This document shows, piece after piece, positions 54,041 to 64,000 of a stretch of 64,000 nucleotides of DNA (position 1 is its first letter; each line of letters starts with the position of its first letter). The notes beneath the pieces are model-generated. The model did not search any database. It was given only the letters and a program-made list of their open reading frames with translations, and was not told the DNA's origin. The position numbers and the translations under genes are program-made. The DNA lies in assembly GCA_033558025.1 (NCBI GenBank), contig JAUCEF010000004.1, positions 744,001-808,000 of the forward strand. Direction: 5' to 3'. The DNA is from Phytophthora sp. 'mugwort'. Its lineage: Eukaryota; Oomycota; Peronosporomycetes; Peronosporales; Peronosporaceae.

Positions 54041-54978
54041 CTATAGCTCTAGGAAACGCGTGGACTTCCGGTGCTCCCTATCCAGGATCGGTTTAATGTC
54101 CTCTAGCTGCACATCTTCGATGTCAAAGTTGTCTGCCAGCTCCGCGTGGAGCTCGCTTTCGAACTTCTCGCGATTGGCGCATTCCTTCTTCAGCACGTCC
54201 TTCAGCGGGCACAGGAACTCGAGATGGCTGCGTTGCTGGCGGTACTTGGGCTGGCGCGCCGGGTTAGTCAGATACTCCATGTTCTTAGGGTCGAAGTCCC
54301 ACAGGAACGACGTGTGGTGAAGCCAGCGGCCTTTCGACAGACTCTGCGCGTTGCCGCCGAACTTGCGGTCATTAAACACATAATCGTCCTCTCGCAATGA
54401 AAACTTCTGCACAGCATCAGCCGTCCCACAAATAACAAGCAACAATATCCCAGTCAGAACTCCACTTAAGTGTTTAAAGCACCGCGTGACGAGTGTGTCG
54501 GGCGTACCAGGTCGTCATTACAGACGCGCGAGAAGAAGGGCGAGAAAAAGCCTTGTGACCAGGCCATGATCTCGCGAGGATAAGGTTTGACCTGTGGGAA
54601 GTCTTCCTGCTTGCAGATGAAGGTGGTGAAGACCGTGTTGTGGTCTACGATGACAGTGCCACCGCCACTGAAGCGCTTGAGTACCGGGATCCCGTCCCTG
54701 TCAACAACAATCCGCCATTTTGTTAGTCTCACTATGCTTTACTCGCTGCAATTATTGCAGACAACGCACCGCTTGACGGCGTCCTGGTGCAGCAGCTGGT
54801 CCGGTTTGCCCGAGATGCCCATGACGATGGTCGCTGGCGAGTGCTCGTCGTTGTAGATGAACCAGTTGCGCTGCGAGTCTGCGCGGAAGAGCGCCTCCTC
54901 GATCTTGAGCTGCTCCTGGATGGGCGCTCGCAGACGAAGGAAGCTCATGAGCGGCTTGCGCACCGCTTTAGTCGCCAT
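54041..54978 (-). CDS. lipoate-protein ligase family protein
   Basis: Exons on the minus strand are 54978-54770, 54697-54508 and 54406-54041, encoding 254 aa. Introns are 72 and 101 bp, GT-AG, with phase kept. The N-terminus has QLKIEEALFRAD and FIYNDEHSPATIVMGISGKPDQLL. The second exon holds KRFSGGGTVIVD (residues 77-88), the nucleotide/lipoate-binding Gly motif of the biotin/lipoate ligase fold. The third exon holds DRKFGGNAQSL (146-156), with the conserved Lys, then RWLHHTSFLWDFD. This is the BPL/LPL catalytic domain. Members attach lipoate, or transfer lipoyl or octanoyl groups, to 2-oxoacid dehydrogenase E2 and GCV-H proteins, usually in mitochondria. No clear targeting peptide is visible. 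Whether it is a ligase or a transferase cannot be told. Confidence 0.85.
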
Positions 54979-55293
54979 TGTGGTCGTCTACCTCGATCGA
55001 CGTACGATCGCTTAGTGAGCTCTTTGCCGCTTGATGGATAAGGTGTCGCGTATCTCGTAACATTACTACAATATTTTCTCAAGTAGTACGGGTAAAATCT
55101 CACTCACAATTTATTACTATTCTACCTATTATTCCTGTTTAGTAAGAGTGCTATTATTTGGATCTGCTGCGGAAAAAGAAATAAATAGCAATGTCTGAAA
55201 TTACTATCCACAAGAATCAGACCTGATGACCATTGGCAAATTATCCAAATCGGATAATCGAAAACTGATTCTCGATTTGACACGTTGGCAAAG
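54979..55293. promoter_or_regulatory. shared divergent promoter region (ligase / NBAS)
   Basis: A 315-bp spacer separates two start codons on opposite strands. On the minus strand, GCTCACT (55020-55014), one base from the initiator core GCTCATT, lies 36 bp before the ligase ATG. No equally good initiator was seen for the plus-strand gene. Confidence 0.5.
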
Positions 55294-58200
55294 ATGGCGA
55301 CTGAGCCGCTGCTACTGGCGGCTCGCGAGTTCGCACGGGGCTCCATGTCGTCTCTTCCTGCTTCCTTCGAGGTCGTGTCCACAGCCTCATCTTCAGCGCA
55401 TCTGGCAGTGCTGTTCCGGTCGCGAACAGAGCGGAATTGCGTGCGTTTGGGCGTGTTCAAGACAGACGGGGGCAACAGCTTGGAGGCTCCCGAACTGGTC
55501 GACCTACTGCCCGAACCAGGCGAGCCTGGAGTCTCTCATAGTGCTGACGACAACTGGACGCTCGTATGGAGTCCAGACCTCAAGTTTCTGATCGTCAGCG
55601 GCCAACTTCCGCGCGCAGAGGGCGAATCTGAAGGCGTCATGTGGATATTCGCTCGCCCCGAATGGCAGGCTTCTATTACTTCTGAGACTACATCAAGACC
55701 TCCATTGCTGCTATGTGTAGAACCGACTAAGTACCTGTCTGCAAAGCATTGGAACCCCGCAACTGGCCTCGTGAACGTGTTTTTCCCGACGCAGAGCGGG
55801 AGCAAAGTGTTCGTGTTGTCTGAGGACGGAGTTTGGCTCAGTTTAAGCGTGCAATTGGCTAAACTGGCGCTAATAGCATTGGATTCGTCGATAGATATCA
55901 CGGGGTTATTCACAATAAAAACAGTGAAAAAGCTCACAGAATGGCATGCAGGCGTCACGGCAGCTTGCTACGACCCAGAGAGCTCGATACTTGTAGTGAG
56001 TGGAGGCGTGAGAAACCCCAGTGTGGATTTAATGGAGAAGCAGGCGTCGTCACTGAGCGTCTGGAAAGTTATGGGCACCAAGGACAATAAAGAAGCTGGC
56101 GAGCTGCTGGATTTCACGATGGTTTTAAAGGATAAAACGCAGCACGTAAGCGAAATTAACGATGAGACCGGGATGGATCTCGTAGAAGAGGGTGAAGGTC
56201 TTCTGACAAGCATCAAGAAAACTCTCTGTGCTCCATTGAAGATGATGGTAGGAAATGAACCAACCGAGTCCCGAGTGATACAAGGCTCAATTCGTCACCT
56301 GGCACTGGCACCTAATGGTCATTTTGTGAGTATGGTGGATGACCTTGGACGGGTGGCAATCCGACAGATTGATGCGTGTACAGACGTGCTCAAGTGGCAA
56401 ACAGGAGACGACGTGTGTGCTAATACTCAGGGTATCGCACTGAAGATGGTGGTTTGGCTTACGTCCGGCATTGTGGCGCTCTTACTCACTAACAACAGTG
56501 TCGTTTACTCAAAGTTTATCACTCATTTTGAAGAAGGAGCTGTCTCTGAATCAATTAGCAGTGACAATGAGAACGAGAGCGTCTCCTCTTCACAGTCTTC
56601 CGGTCGTCTCGTGGTTTTCCCTGTGAAACACTACAGACCAATGAGTGCAGCTTCTGGTAGTGTTCAAACTCTTGCTCTTGATGCACATGGACTTACGACG
56701 AGGAGTAACCACACCACGGGGTTTTCTGTATATGAGTTTGTCACTACTAACGAGCTGTGGACTGCGAACCAGGTCCAGAACTTGACAGTTGAGTCATTTC
56801 TCGAGCTGCTTATGGATGCACAAGAGTTTGAAGACGCTCTTGCGACTGTTGCGCTCTATGAAATGCATGGTATTGCCATAAACGCAGACGATATTCACTG
56901 TCGCATTTGGATAAAGTATCGCACACACGCTGGTCGCTTCGACTCGGAACCTAAGGATTTGGTATTGTTATCTACACAAGCACGAGGAATTCTTGAACGT
57001 GGAGAACGTGACGAGTTTGTGGCAGCATTGGACCATTTACGGGCTATATCGGACCAACAATGGGTGCTTAGCGAGTGTTTGCGTCTGATTGCCGATGATT
57101 CAAGCGCCAGAATGAAGAAACTACTGGACGTGGCGTGGGATGCGTGGAGTAACGTGAATAATGGCAACGAGGTCGCTACGGAACTGTCCCAGGACAAAAT
57201 GGATCTCCAGCGGTATTTGTACCGGCTCGAAACATTTCGTCTAATATTGTGCGAAGAAGAAGGAGTCTCAACCACGTCCGTGGCTGGTGACCAGCTCTTT
57301 GATGGAGCGGCTTATGCACGCTTCAGATCGTCGTCGATCGTGTCGATAGCCAAGCAACTCGCCCAAGAGGGACGTGTCAGTGCACTCACGGTTTTATTCC
57401 ATCGACAGGGATGGAATTTAATCCCTCACTGGTTAGATATTCTGGAGCTAATGCCACCGTCTGTACCACCTTCAAGATACAAGCATCTACTCCCAGCGAC
57501 ACAGATCGAAGACGATGGAGAGTTTTATACACTTGTGTCAAACAGTTCCGACGGAGATGGCGATTTCAAGGACTTGTTTGTTTCAATCCCTCTTCTCCCA
57601 GAGAACCGACGTCAAGATTTAACTGACGAAGAGCTATCAGCGTTTCAAGAGTGTTTTAAACTCCCACGAGAAGAACGCAATTCTACTTATGGCAAGTGGT
57701 TCTCAAGGAGAGTTCTCGAGATGGATACACACTTCGGACAGCTACGTTATGCGTACGAGCTGAGCCAAATAGCGACCAAATGTCTAAGTGGATGGTCGTC
57801 ATCAGAAGCCAAAAAAACAGTGGAGGAATTGTTTCAACACACTGAACGTTTATACCAATGTGTATATTCGTTGCGTATATCGACCTGTTTTTTATTACCA
57901 CTGAGTGAGTGGTGTGTATTGTCAATGGAAGATCAAATAATGATCGTGGTGGGCTCTGACAAGCCACTAGTGGGAGACATTAGTCCAATTATTGAGCGTG
58001 TGGAGACAGTTTTTGTGTCTCAACGTCGAGATCGCACGTATGCTCTGGATCAATTGTTCTCTTGGCTGGCTCAGACGATGGCGTCGAAATCTTTGTCAGA
58101 TCTGACGCTTGCAGCCCAGATAATCCAACGAAGTAACCCGTCGATCAGGTTAATAGACCGATGGATCCAGAGTGACGTGCAGCTCATCGAGACGGCGTTA

Positions 58201-61200
58201 GATGTCGTCTACTCGGTTGATCTTACGGATATTATCCGTGATAAATCTCTTAGTATGGACAAGGAGCTTTATCTGGAGCGTCATCTTGCGCTTGTGGAGC
58301 AGCTTTGGACGATTTTTCAGTCATTACCTGCTCGAAAAGAAAAGGATCTTCCAGAGATTGCTCAATTACAAGTGGCGGTGGATGAAATGGAAGATTTAAT
58401 GGTGACAATGGACGTACTGAGCAAATATGGCATAATTTCTTCACCCGGTGGGTTAAAGTACAAGATACTAGCAAGCAATGATGGTGACAATGGCTCCAGT
58501 GGTGGGCCACACGGTTTGTTGGAACAAATGTGTGCGTTTGCTTTACCTGGCGAGTATTCGGACGATGAAAAGCAGTGGCTCGAGGTGCTACAAGACGCAA
58601 TCAAGTTGAAAGAACATGCGTTTGGCGAACGATTGAGTGACGAAAAGATCCTGGACGTCATTTTTAAGCATCTTGTGGCTTCTGATCGTGTCTACATTGA
58701 TGCAGCTCAGAATCTGGTGAATTATTGGATAATCTCTGACGTTGAGGCGGTGGATCACGTGCTTCATGAGTTGCTTGTGACAATTCGAGCAAAATTCGAC
58801 TCTGTGAGTGGATACTCGGACGATGTGAGTGCCAATACCGTCCATGAATCTGCCTTAGGCTGCGTCGGGATCGTTCAACAGGTACTTTCGCTTCCGTTAT
58901 GGGAGGAAGAAACTCACATAGTAACTGGGACAAAGCAGCACTATCAAGAGGTTTTGAATTTAGAGACAGATCGAGCTCAAGCTTGTGAGCTGCTCGACTT
59001 ATTGACGTATGGAGCAGTTAAACTATCACCAGCAGAGCTTCGTGGCGATCAAGTCGAGAGAGAAGAAGAGAAGGAAAACATCCGATTGGATGCGGTTTGT
59101 CAAGTATTTACGAGTAATCCAAGCAATTACAAACCGTCCGTGAGAGCGAAAGAGTGGCTAGCACAACATTATGCTAATGAAGAGGAAGAAGACACTGCTG
59201 ATGAGTTATGGAACGAACCTCTGGCTGTTATCATGCATTTAGCAAAGTTACTGCGTGTTGACTCGCACAAACTCGAGATTTGGATGAAAGGAGCTTACGC
59301 AGCTCTTTACTGCATGGACTATGACGTTGCGTACGACTTAACACTGCAAATTATTGATGGAATTCCACGCGAAATGGAGACAGACACAGCTAGCCATACT
59401 GGGAATGGTGACAAATTGACACTTGTACACTTAGTTTCGCTCGTGTTGGATCTCGTGTCTGCATCTCCGTTTCGATCATGGGGGAAGAAGCATAAGTTGT
59501 GTGTTGCATTGTTCAGTGCAGCCAACGTCTCGTCTTCGGATCTTTTTACACATCAAGTGACAGACTTGGTGCTCTCTTGGCTCGAGAAGATTGAAGCGAT
59601 TCAGGCGCTAATGGTCGAGCTTGGCTTGTCAGATATCGACCTGGAACAACGACGACTTACTGGAGGCAAAACCTCTAGCAGTACTGAAGCTGTGCTTCTC
59701 AATGAACTTAAAATGGTGGTTGATTTGCTGCATGAAGAGAAGAAGGACCGTCAATTTCTGTTGCGTTTGCTGCAGTGTGGACTCCAACTCACTCACACAA
59801 TGATAAACAGTGATACGAGTGATGACAATCAAGCCACCAGCGAGCTAACGCTGGTATTCCTTACGCAGATGATTCAACTTTGTATGGAAGAAGCTGTGAC
59901 GTCTGCAACAAGAAAAGTCGAGGATTGGCAGCAGTATATGGAACTTGGTCTTAATTATTTGATGCTGTGGGGCGACTTGTGCACTGACGATGACAGCTTC
60001 AAGACATTTTGTATGGAGAACATCTTGTCGTTGGTATTCATCGAGTCAGCGACGGATTCGTCTTTATCCAGCGAAACAGGACACACAAACGAGGCTATAA
60101 TACGTTATTTGCATCATTTCTTCTTGCTCCAAGCAGTTCAAGCAAAGGAAAACACAACAGACAACGAACCGGAAGCTTTATCTGCTCGCCGAGAGCGTCT
60201 CGAGACGTTATTTGCGTCATATGAGACGACACGTCGAGCACATGGAGCTTTAAGTGATATGACGACTCAAACGGAGAAGAACTTGATGAACCCGCAGCGA
60301 TTGATGTCGAAACAACGGTACCAAATCTACACTAAACTAGCTCAACGTTGCCAAGAGCAGTTAATATCGCAGAAAAAGTCCCAAGAACTGGAACAAATGA
60401 GCACTTTTTTCAACGCCGAATTGGATTTGGAGCGTTTCTCACACGATGAAAGCTACCGGAAGGCGAAAATTATGGTTCTGGCCACCAAGAAAGAGCATTT
60501 TCAGCTCTCACGACAGTTTGCGACCAAGTACGGGATGAACGAGTATGACTGTGTGCTGACGTACATTAAGCATGCGCTTCTCTTTCCATCCGATCCTAGC
60601 TCCTTTGATCGTCGTGAACAATTAGACCAAGCATTCGCTATTGATCACGTTGATATCTTGGAAGAAGCACTGCAAAGACCGCGTTTGTTTGGAGATTTTT
60701 TGCTACAAAAAGAGACGCCAGGAGACTTAAGTATCTACGAGGCAATTGACGGCACGGATCACGTTGGCGTCTTGCTCGTGTTGCGTATGATCCTCGAATG
60801 CTCCAAGCGGCTGGATCCAGAGTCGATTGACTCTGAAGAACGATCTCTTTTTCCCTTGTCCAAGCCTTCAATCGACCGCATCACGCTGCTCTTTATGTGT
60901 TTAAAGAAGCTTAAAGACATTGGAGACTCGCTTGACAAGGTCGAAGTTGTTGATCTCAAGCTGCTTGGTGCTGCCTCGACAACTGCCGAGCTATTGACAC
61001 CGTTGACTTCTTCACATGAAGCGATGACAGTCCATCGAGACGCAGCTGTTGATGCTGTACGCCCCCTTTTGACTGGCAAGACGATCAAATTTGTCACGAA
61101 AATCATGCGGAAATTGCATCACGTGACTCCAAGCTCCATGGTTATGATCTATATGAATAACTTGCTAACGGGTATTTGGAGACAACATGGAGCTACTGGC

Positions 61201-63399
61201 ACGAGTACGAGAGCGTTATCTGCAGACTTGGCGGTCTACGCGTACGAGTCGTGTGTGCCTTGTCTTTCAGTGCTCTCGAACGAGCATTTGATGTTGTTTT
61301 CTCACTTGTTTCTGAATGGATTTAGTGGGAAATCGTTACCTGACTTTGTGGCACATTTGAAGCCGTCGCAAGAGTTTTACGGACAGTCATTGGCTGGCTT
61401 ACAGCACTTTGGGGCGCTGCTTACACCTCGAAAGCGCGTAGAGTTGGTGGCAGAGACACTCACGCTTTTCCAGACAAAATACAGTGCGTGGCAAAGTTCT
61501 GGGCCGCCATCAAACGTCTCGTCGGCGTCTTCTTCGTCTTCTTCGGCATCATGGGACCCTACACAATTTAAGAGAAAAGAGCAAGAACTGCATTATCTCG
61601 AGCGCGAACTGGCGGGAAACGTGTGCTGTCTGGTGCTGAGTGAGATCGAGCAGTGTGGCTTGATATTGACCGCAGATGAGGAGGTCAAGACGTCCTTCGA
61701 GTCGGTAGTCACTCGTTTGAAGACGTGGTTTGCCATGGATTCTTTACACCAGATCCAAGTCGAAGAAGCTCTTCACTCTACCGTGTTCGTGGAGCTCTGT
61801 CAGTGTGTAGCTTCCGTAGATCTTGCCAGTCTCGTCATGCAGGTGATATTACGTGCTGGAGGAAGCAAAGCCAGCAACGAAGTTGCAAGGAAAACGATTA
61901 CGCAGAGCTACCAGAATGCTGTAGTGAATCTCGTCCAGCGATACATGAGCTCAAGTGACGAGCAGACTGTTCCATGGGTGGAGCAGGTTGTCTGGACGTG
62001 GGTAACAGGTGCAGACGCTCCTAACAGCAGTCAAATGACTGAGCTTGGATGCTACCTTGAAGCGACCTGCGGCTCACACGATGAACAGACTCCCGGTAGC
62101 TCACGTGCAGTGTATGAGCAGGTTGTTTCTATGCTGTCGCAGTCGCCGTCCACGTTACTGAAGGAGATTGGACTGAGCCGACTTGGAGCAATGCAGACTC
62201 ACATCCAGACTGATAGTATCGCGGTGGCGGTCCGTCAAGCAGTGTTCTCTCAGTGGGAACAATTAATCGCCACCTGTGAAGATCATCACAAGTGGACAGA
62301 AGCTGCTGTTTTGAACCACGTGCTGGTAACTCATGACAATGCTGGTCTATCGGTAGCTGCCGCCCACGGGAACTTTGGGCTTCGCGTGAAGGCTGTGTGG
62401 TCGGCGTTACTTGCTAAGCACAAGCTGGTAGGAAGCACAGCTGCCCAACGCGTGTTCGATGTCCCAAACCCCGACCTCTCTAGTCACTTTGCGGCTGTGT
62501 TTGAAGAGCTGCTGACTTTCATTGAGGGACGTTCTGGCGATGACAATCTGAAGACGTTGCGGTTTGCAGAGATGGCGACGGTGGCGTTGGGCAACTTGTT
62601 AGTACGCCATAATGACTCGTGTAGTGGCTCTGAAGGTGCTGCACAACGCAGTGCGTTGACATGGCAGCTCGAGCGACAACAGGCGCTGCAAACACGCGTT
62701 CAGGCACAGTTTCAAGTGGGCATCGCAATTAACAGGAAGATTTCAGCTCGGAACGACGAAGACGTAATGTGCTGGTCAGCTCTCTTTGCACGAGGCGTCT
62801 GGGGGGCTCATTTGTTGACTTGGTACACTACATACGCGTATGCAGAGCTCAGGGACTCGGAAGACGCCACGGAAGCGGTCATTTTGATCCATTGGGAGGC
62901 CCACAACCTCGAGGTGGCACTTCAGCTGCTTCTGATGTGTCCATTCGATGGGCTACGAGACAAGTACGTCGATCGCGCGTTGTCAGCTGTACAACAATTG
63001 CCACAGGGATCCGTCAGCTGGTCTAGAGTCATGGAGTTAGCACTGCTGCGCTTTGATGTCGCTGTATTGTTGCAGCACGGCCTTCACTCGTCGATTGTGG
63101 TGTTCCTGCTGCAAGACACCAACAGAAACTCAGCACTCTGGACGTCCAGCGGGGACTACGTCGTATGCGCGTTGGTGACACAGGGAGAGTTTGCCGCTGC
63201 TGGTCGACTAACATGCGCGCTGCGTCATGCCCACCCGCTGCTCTGGGACGTCGAGAGCGCTCGTCTACTGCTGGCCAACCACCTCCGATCGCTGGCATCG
63301 TCATCTGTACAGCACAAGAGCAAGAGTATCAGCAAGACCGACCTACAGCACGCAGTTTACGTCCAGACCTCGCGTCGCCTTGCAGAGACGTTCCTATAA
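55294..63399 (+). CDS. NBAS: NBAS/Sec39-domain vesicle tethering protein
   Basis: A single uninterrupted frame of 2701 aa starts at the ATG at 55294 (AAGATGG context). Residues 1-520 look like a beta-propeller, with repeated hydrophobic strands such as WSPDLKFLIVSG and GVTAACYDPESSILVVSGG. The region around 677-740, with VSIAKQLAQEGRVSALTVLF, LIPHWLDILELMPPSVPPSRY and HLLP, matches the start of the Sec39 domain of human NBAS. The rest is alpha-helical to the end, including a long block of helices with ELVAETLTLF and a Ser tract near 2070. NBAS forms the NRZ (Dsl1-like) complex with ZW10 and RINT1 on the ER, tethering COPI vesicles, and in animals also aids nonsense-mediated decay. Human NBAS is about 2370 aa; this one is longer. 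The identification rests mainly on the Sec39 start and the overall architecture. Confidence 0.75.
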   Translation: MATEPLLLAAREFARGSMSSLPASFEVVSTASSSAHLAVLFRSRTERNCVRLGVFKTDGGNSLEAPELVDLLPEPGEPGVSHSADDNWTLVWSPDLKFLIVSGQLPRAEGESEGVMWIFARPEWQASITSETTSRPPLLLCVEPTKYLSAKHWNPATGLVNVFFPTQSGSKVFVLSEDGVWLSLSVQLAKLALIALDSSIDITGLFTIKTVKKLTEWHAGVTAACYDPESSILVVSGGVRNPSVDLMEKQASSLSVWKVMGTKDNKEAGELLDFTMVLKDKTQHVSEINDETGMDLVEEGEGLLTSIKKTLCAPLKMMVGNEPTESRVIQGSIRHLALAPNGHFVSMVDDLGRVAIRQIDACTDVLKWQTGDDVCANTQGIALKMVVWLTSGIVALLLTNNSVVYSKFITHFEEGAVSESISSDNENESVSSSQSSGRLVVFPVKHYRPMSAASGSVQTLALDAHGLTTRSNHTTGFSVYEFVTTNELWTANQVQNLTVESFLELLMDAQEFEDALATVALYEMHGIAINADDIHCRIWIKYRTHAGRFDSEPKDLVLLSTQARGILERGERDEFVAALDHLRAISDQQWVLSECLRLIADDSSARMKKLLDVAWDAWSNVNNGNEVATELSQDKMDLQRYLYRLETFRLILCEEEGVSTTSVAGDQLFDGAAYARFRSSSIVSIAKQLAQEGRVSALTVLFHRQGWNLIPHWLDILELMPPSVPPSRYKHLLPATQIEDDGEFYTLVSNSSDGDGDFKDLFVSIPLLPENRRQDLTDEELSAFQECFKLPREERNSTYGKWFSRRVLEMDTHFGQLRYAYELSQIATKCLSGWSSSEAKKTVEELFQHTERLYQCVYSLRISTCFLLPLSEWCVLSMEDQIMIVVGSDKPLVGDISPIIERVETVFVSQRRDRTYALDQLFSWLAQTMASKSLSDLTLAAQIIQRSNPSIRLIDRWIQSDVQLIETALDVVYSVDLTDIIRDKSLSMDKELYLERHLALVEQLWTIFQSLPARKEKDLPEIAQLQVAVDEMEDLMVTMDVLSKYGIISSPGGLKYKILASNDGDNGSSGGPHGLLEQMCAFALPGEYSDDEKQWLEVLQDAIKLKEHAFGERLSDEKILDVIFKHLVASDRVYIDAAQNLVNYWIISDVEAVDHVLHELLVTIRAKFDSVSGYSDDVSANTVHESALGCVGIVQQVLSLPLWEEETHIVTGTKQHYQEVLNLETDRAQACELLDLLTYGAVKLSPAELRGDQVEREEEKENIRLDAVCQVFTSNPSNYKPSVRAKEWLAQHYANEEEEDTADELWNEPLAVIMHLAKLLRVDSHKLEIWMKGAYAALYCMDYDVAYDLTLQIIDGIPREMETDTASHTGNGDKLTLVHLVSLVLDLVSASPFRSWGKKHKLCVALFSAANVSSSDLFTHQVTDLVLSWLEKIEAIQALMVELGLSDIDLEQRRLTGGKTSSSTEAVLLNELKMVVDLLHEEKKDRQFLLRLLQCGLQLTHTMINSDTSDDNQATSELTLVFLTQMIQLCMEEAVTSATRKVEDWQQYMELGLNYLMLWGDLCTDDDSFKTFCMENILSLVFIESATDSSLSSETGHTNEAIIRYLHHFFLLQAVQAKENTTDNEPEALSARRERLETLFASYETTRRAHGALSDMTTQTEKNLMNPQRLMSKQRYQIYTKLAQRCQEQLISQKKSQELEQMSTFFNAELDLERFSHDESYRKAKIMVLATKKEHFQLSRQFATKYGMNEYDCVLTYIKHALLFPSDPSSFDRREQLDQAFAIDHVDILEEALQRPRLFGDFLLQKETPGDLSIYEAIDGTDHVGVLLVLRMILECSKRLDPESIDSEERSLFPLSKPSIDRITLLFMCLKKLKDIGDSLDKVEVVDLKLLGAASTTAELLTPLTSSHEAMTVHRDAAVDAVRPLLTGKTIKFVTKIMRKLHHVTPSSMVMIYMNNLLTGIWRQHGATGTSTRALSADLAVYAYESCVPCLSVLSNEHLMLFSHLFLNGFSGKSLPDFVAHLKPSQEFYGQSLAGLQHFGALLTPRKRVELVAETLTLFQTKYSAWQSSGPPSNVSSASSSSSSASWDPTQFKRKEQELHYLERELAGNVCCLVLSEIEQCGLILTADEEVKTSFESVVTRLKTWFAMDSLHQIQVEEALHSTVFVELCQCVASVDLASLVMQVILRAGGSKASNEVARKTITQSYQNAVVNLVQRYMSSSDEQTVPWVEQVVWTWVTGADAPNSSQMTELGCYLEATCGSHDEQTPGSSRAVYEQVVSMLSQSPSTLLKEIGLSRLGAMQTHIQTDSIAVAVRQAVFSQWEQLIATCEDHHKWTEAAVLNHVLVTHDNAGLSVAAAHGNFGLRVKAVWSALLAKHKLVGSTAAQRVFDVPNPDLSSHFAAVFEELLTFIEGRSGDDNLKTLRFAEMATVALGNLLVRHNDSCSGSEGAAQRSALTWQLERQQALQTRVQAQFQVGIAINRKISARNDEDVMCWSALFARGVWGAHLLTWYTTYAYAELRDSEDATEAVILIHWEAHNLEVALQLLLMCPFDGLRDKYVDRALSAVQQLPQGSVSWSRVMELALLRFDVAVLLQHGLHSSIVVFLLQDTNRNSALWTSSGDYVVCALVTQGEFAAAGRLTCALRHAHPLLWDVESARLLLANHLRSLASSSVQHKSKSISKTDLQHAVYVQTSRRLAETFL

Positions 63400-63489
63400 A
63401 CAGCAGCTAACCAGCAGTCTGAGCTCATTCGTAGACCAAATAACAGCTCGTTTTTGAATGAAATCTGAGTACTGCGTCTGCTTTGGCCT
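63400..63489. terminator. short 3'-to-3' spacer between NBAS and EMC8/9
   Basis: Only 90 bp separate the two stop codons of convergent genes, so their 3' UTRs probably overlap. No strong AATAAA was seen. Confidence 0.35.
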
Positions 63490-64000
63490 CTATACGTTGA
63501 GCTTGAGCAGCTCCACCACGTGCAGGTTCCGCCAGTCCAGACTGGGGTCCTCCAGATGCTCCTCGAAGTCCACGACGTCCTTCTGCACCTTTTGTTGGAG
63601 CCCCTGGCTCAGCGTCCTGGTCGCATTGTCCTCCACCTTGAGACGGTTGTCCACCTTGGTCCAGCCGCGCTTGACGTCCTTAAGCAGGAACTGTAGCCCC
63701 GTCTTGGCCTCACTGCTGAGCTGCTGGCCATCCAGCTAGACAGCCACCATACAAACATCAAGTCAGACGCTAAAAATAACGTTTTAGGCTAGAAATAGAA
63801 CACACCACTAAGACGCAGGCACGGGAGCAATTATGTTCCACCTGATCCGCAACTTTCTGGGCGAAATGGCTGAGTCCATTGCCCGAATCAGATGGCGAGT
63901 ACCCACTTCCGGCAAAGTAAAAGCCCACGATCTGCAACTTTTGACTTTTCTGGCAATAGGCGTCCACCATGGCGCACGCGATCTCCAGCAGTGGGGCCAG
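63490..64000 (-). CDS. ER membrane complex subunit 8/9 (partial, runs off the window)
   Basis: Minus-strand exons 64000-63806 (5' part outside the window) and 63735-63490 are joined over a 70-bp GT-AG intron in phase 0. Visible sequence includes LLEIACAMVDAYCQKSQKLQIVGFY, then VADQVEHNCSRACVLV, LDGQQLSSEAKTGLQFLLKD and an end DPSLDWRNLHVVELLKLNV. These correspond to the MPN-like fold of EMC8/EMC9 (LEIALLMIDSY, CSSACI, DWTN in homologues). The subunit is a soluble cytosolic part of the EMC, which inserts membrane proteins into the ER. The catalytic metal residues of true MPN proteases are not expected in this family. The start codon is not in the window. Confidence 0.8.

Noticed and set aside
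1..64000. CRISPR array or bacterial operon structure
   Set aside because: There are no regularly spaced direct repeats with unique spacers, and the genes contain spliceosomal introns.

Overview
The window looks like nuclear DNA of an oomycete, most likely Phytophthora or a close relative. The reasons are short GT-AG introns of about 70-200 bp, an oomycete-type initiator upstream of one housekeeping gene, and a typical mix of oomycete mobile elements (Ty3/Gypsy, Ty1/Copia, piggyBac-like, PIF/Harbinger, Crypton). The layout is that of a two-speed genome: a gene-dense island on the right (about 53.2-64 kb) and a repeat-rich expanse on the left in which only two genes look intact. All similarity calls were made by eye, with no database search.

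Left part. 1-3.1 kb holds decayed dispersed repeats, a broken copy of the 3' end of the next gene, and a candidate MITE. 3135-7690 is a four-exon gene for an Enhancer-of-zeste (E(z)) type histone H3K27 methyltransferase, the PRC2 catalytic subunit, with an unusually long Ser-rich N-terminal extension. 8.2-9.7 kb is an LTR plus a decayed ORF with an OTU-like core. 9.9-14.5 kb is a degenerate piggyBac-like element whose non-coding parts carry many AACATGTT palindromes.

Middle part. 14.8-25.6 kb is a minus-strand Copia element split by a complete but dead plus-strand Gypsy element (LTRs at 16.15 and 23.24 kb) that carries an antisense coding block before its 3' LTR. 25.6-29.5 kb is the gag-pro half of another, minus-strand Gypsy element. 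31.65-32.10 kb encodes a small secreted Gly/Trp-rich protein; a truncated duplicate lies 2.3 kb downstream, with an inverted segment behind it. 34.9-38.5 kb mixes repeats, Copia pieces, a second copy of the OTU-like ORF and an LTR. 39.4-40.0 kb has a very AT-rich tract and a tRNA-like sequence. 40.6-42.3 kb is a decayed Crypton recombinase, followed by another E(z) gene fragment. 44.0-49.1 kb is a full-length Copia element with LTRs and a 5-bp target duplication. 49.1-52.4 kb is a decayed Harbinger element carrying a hAT-type MITE with an 8-bp target duplication.

Right part. Four conserved genes are tightly packed: RPB7 (RNA polymerase II), a lipoate-protein ligase-like protein, a 2701-aa NBAS/Sec39-type ER-Golgi tether subunit encoded in one exon, and the 3' part of an EMC8/EMC9-type ER membrane complex subunit. 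RPB7 and the ligase converge, the ligase and NBAS diverge from a 315-bp spacer, and NBAS and EMC8/9 converge with 90 bp between them. These genes belong to unrelated housekeeping processes. No CRISPR arrays, rRNA genes or confident RXLR/CRN effectors were seen.
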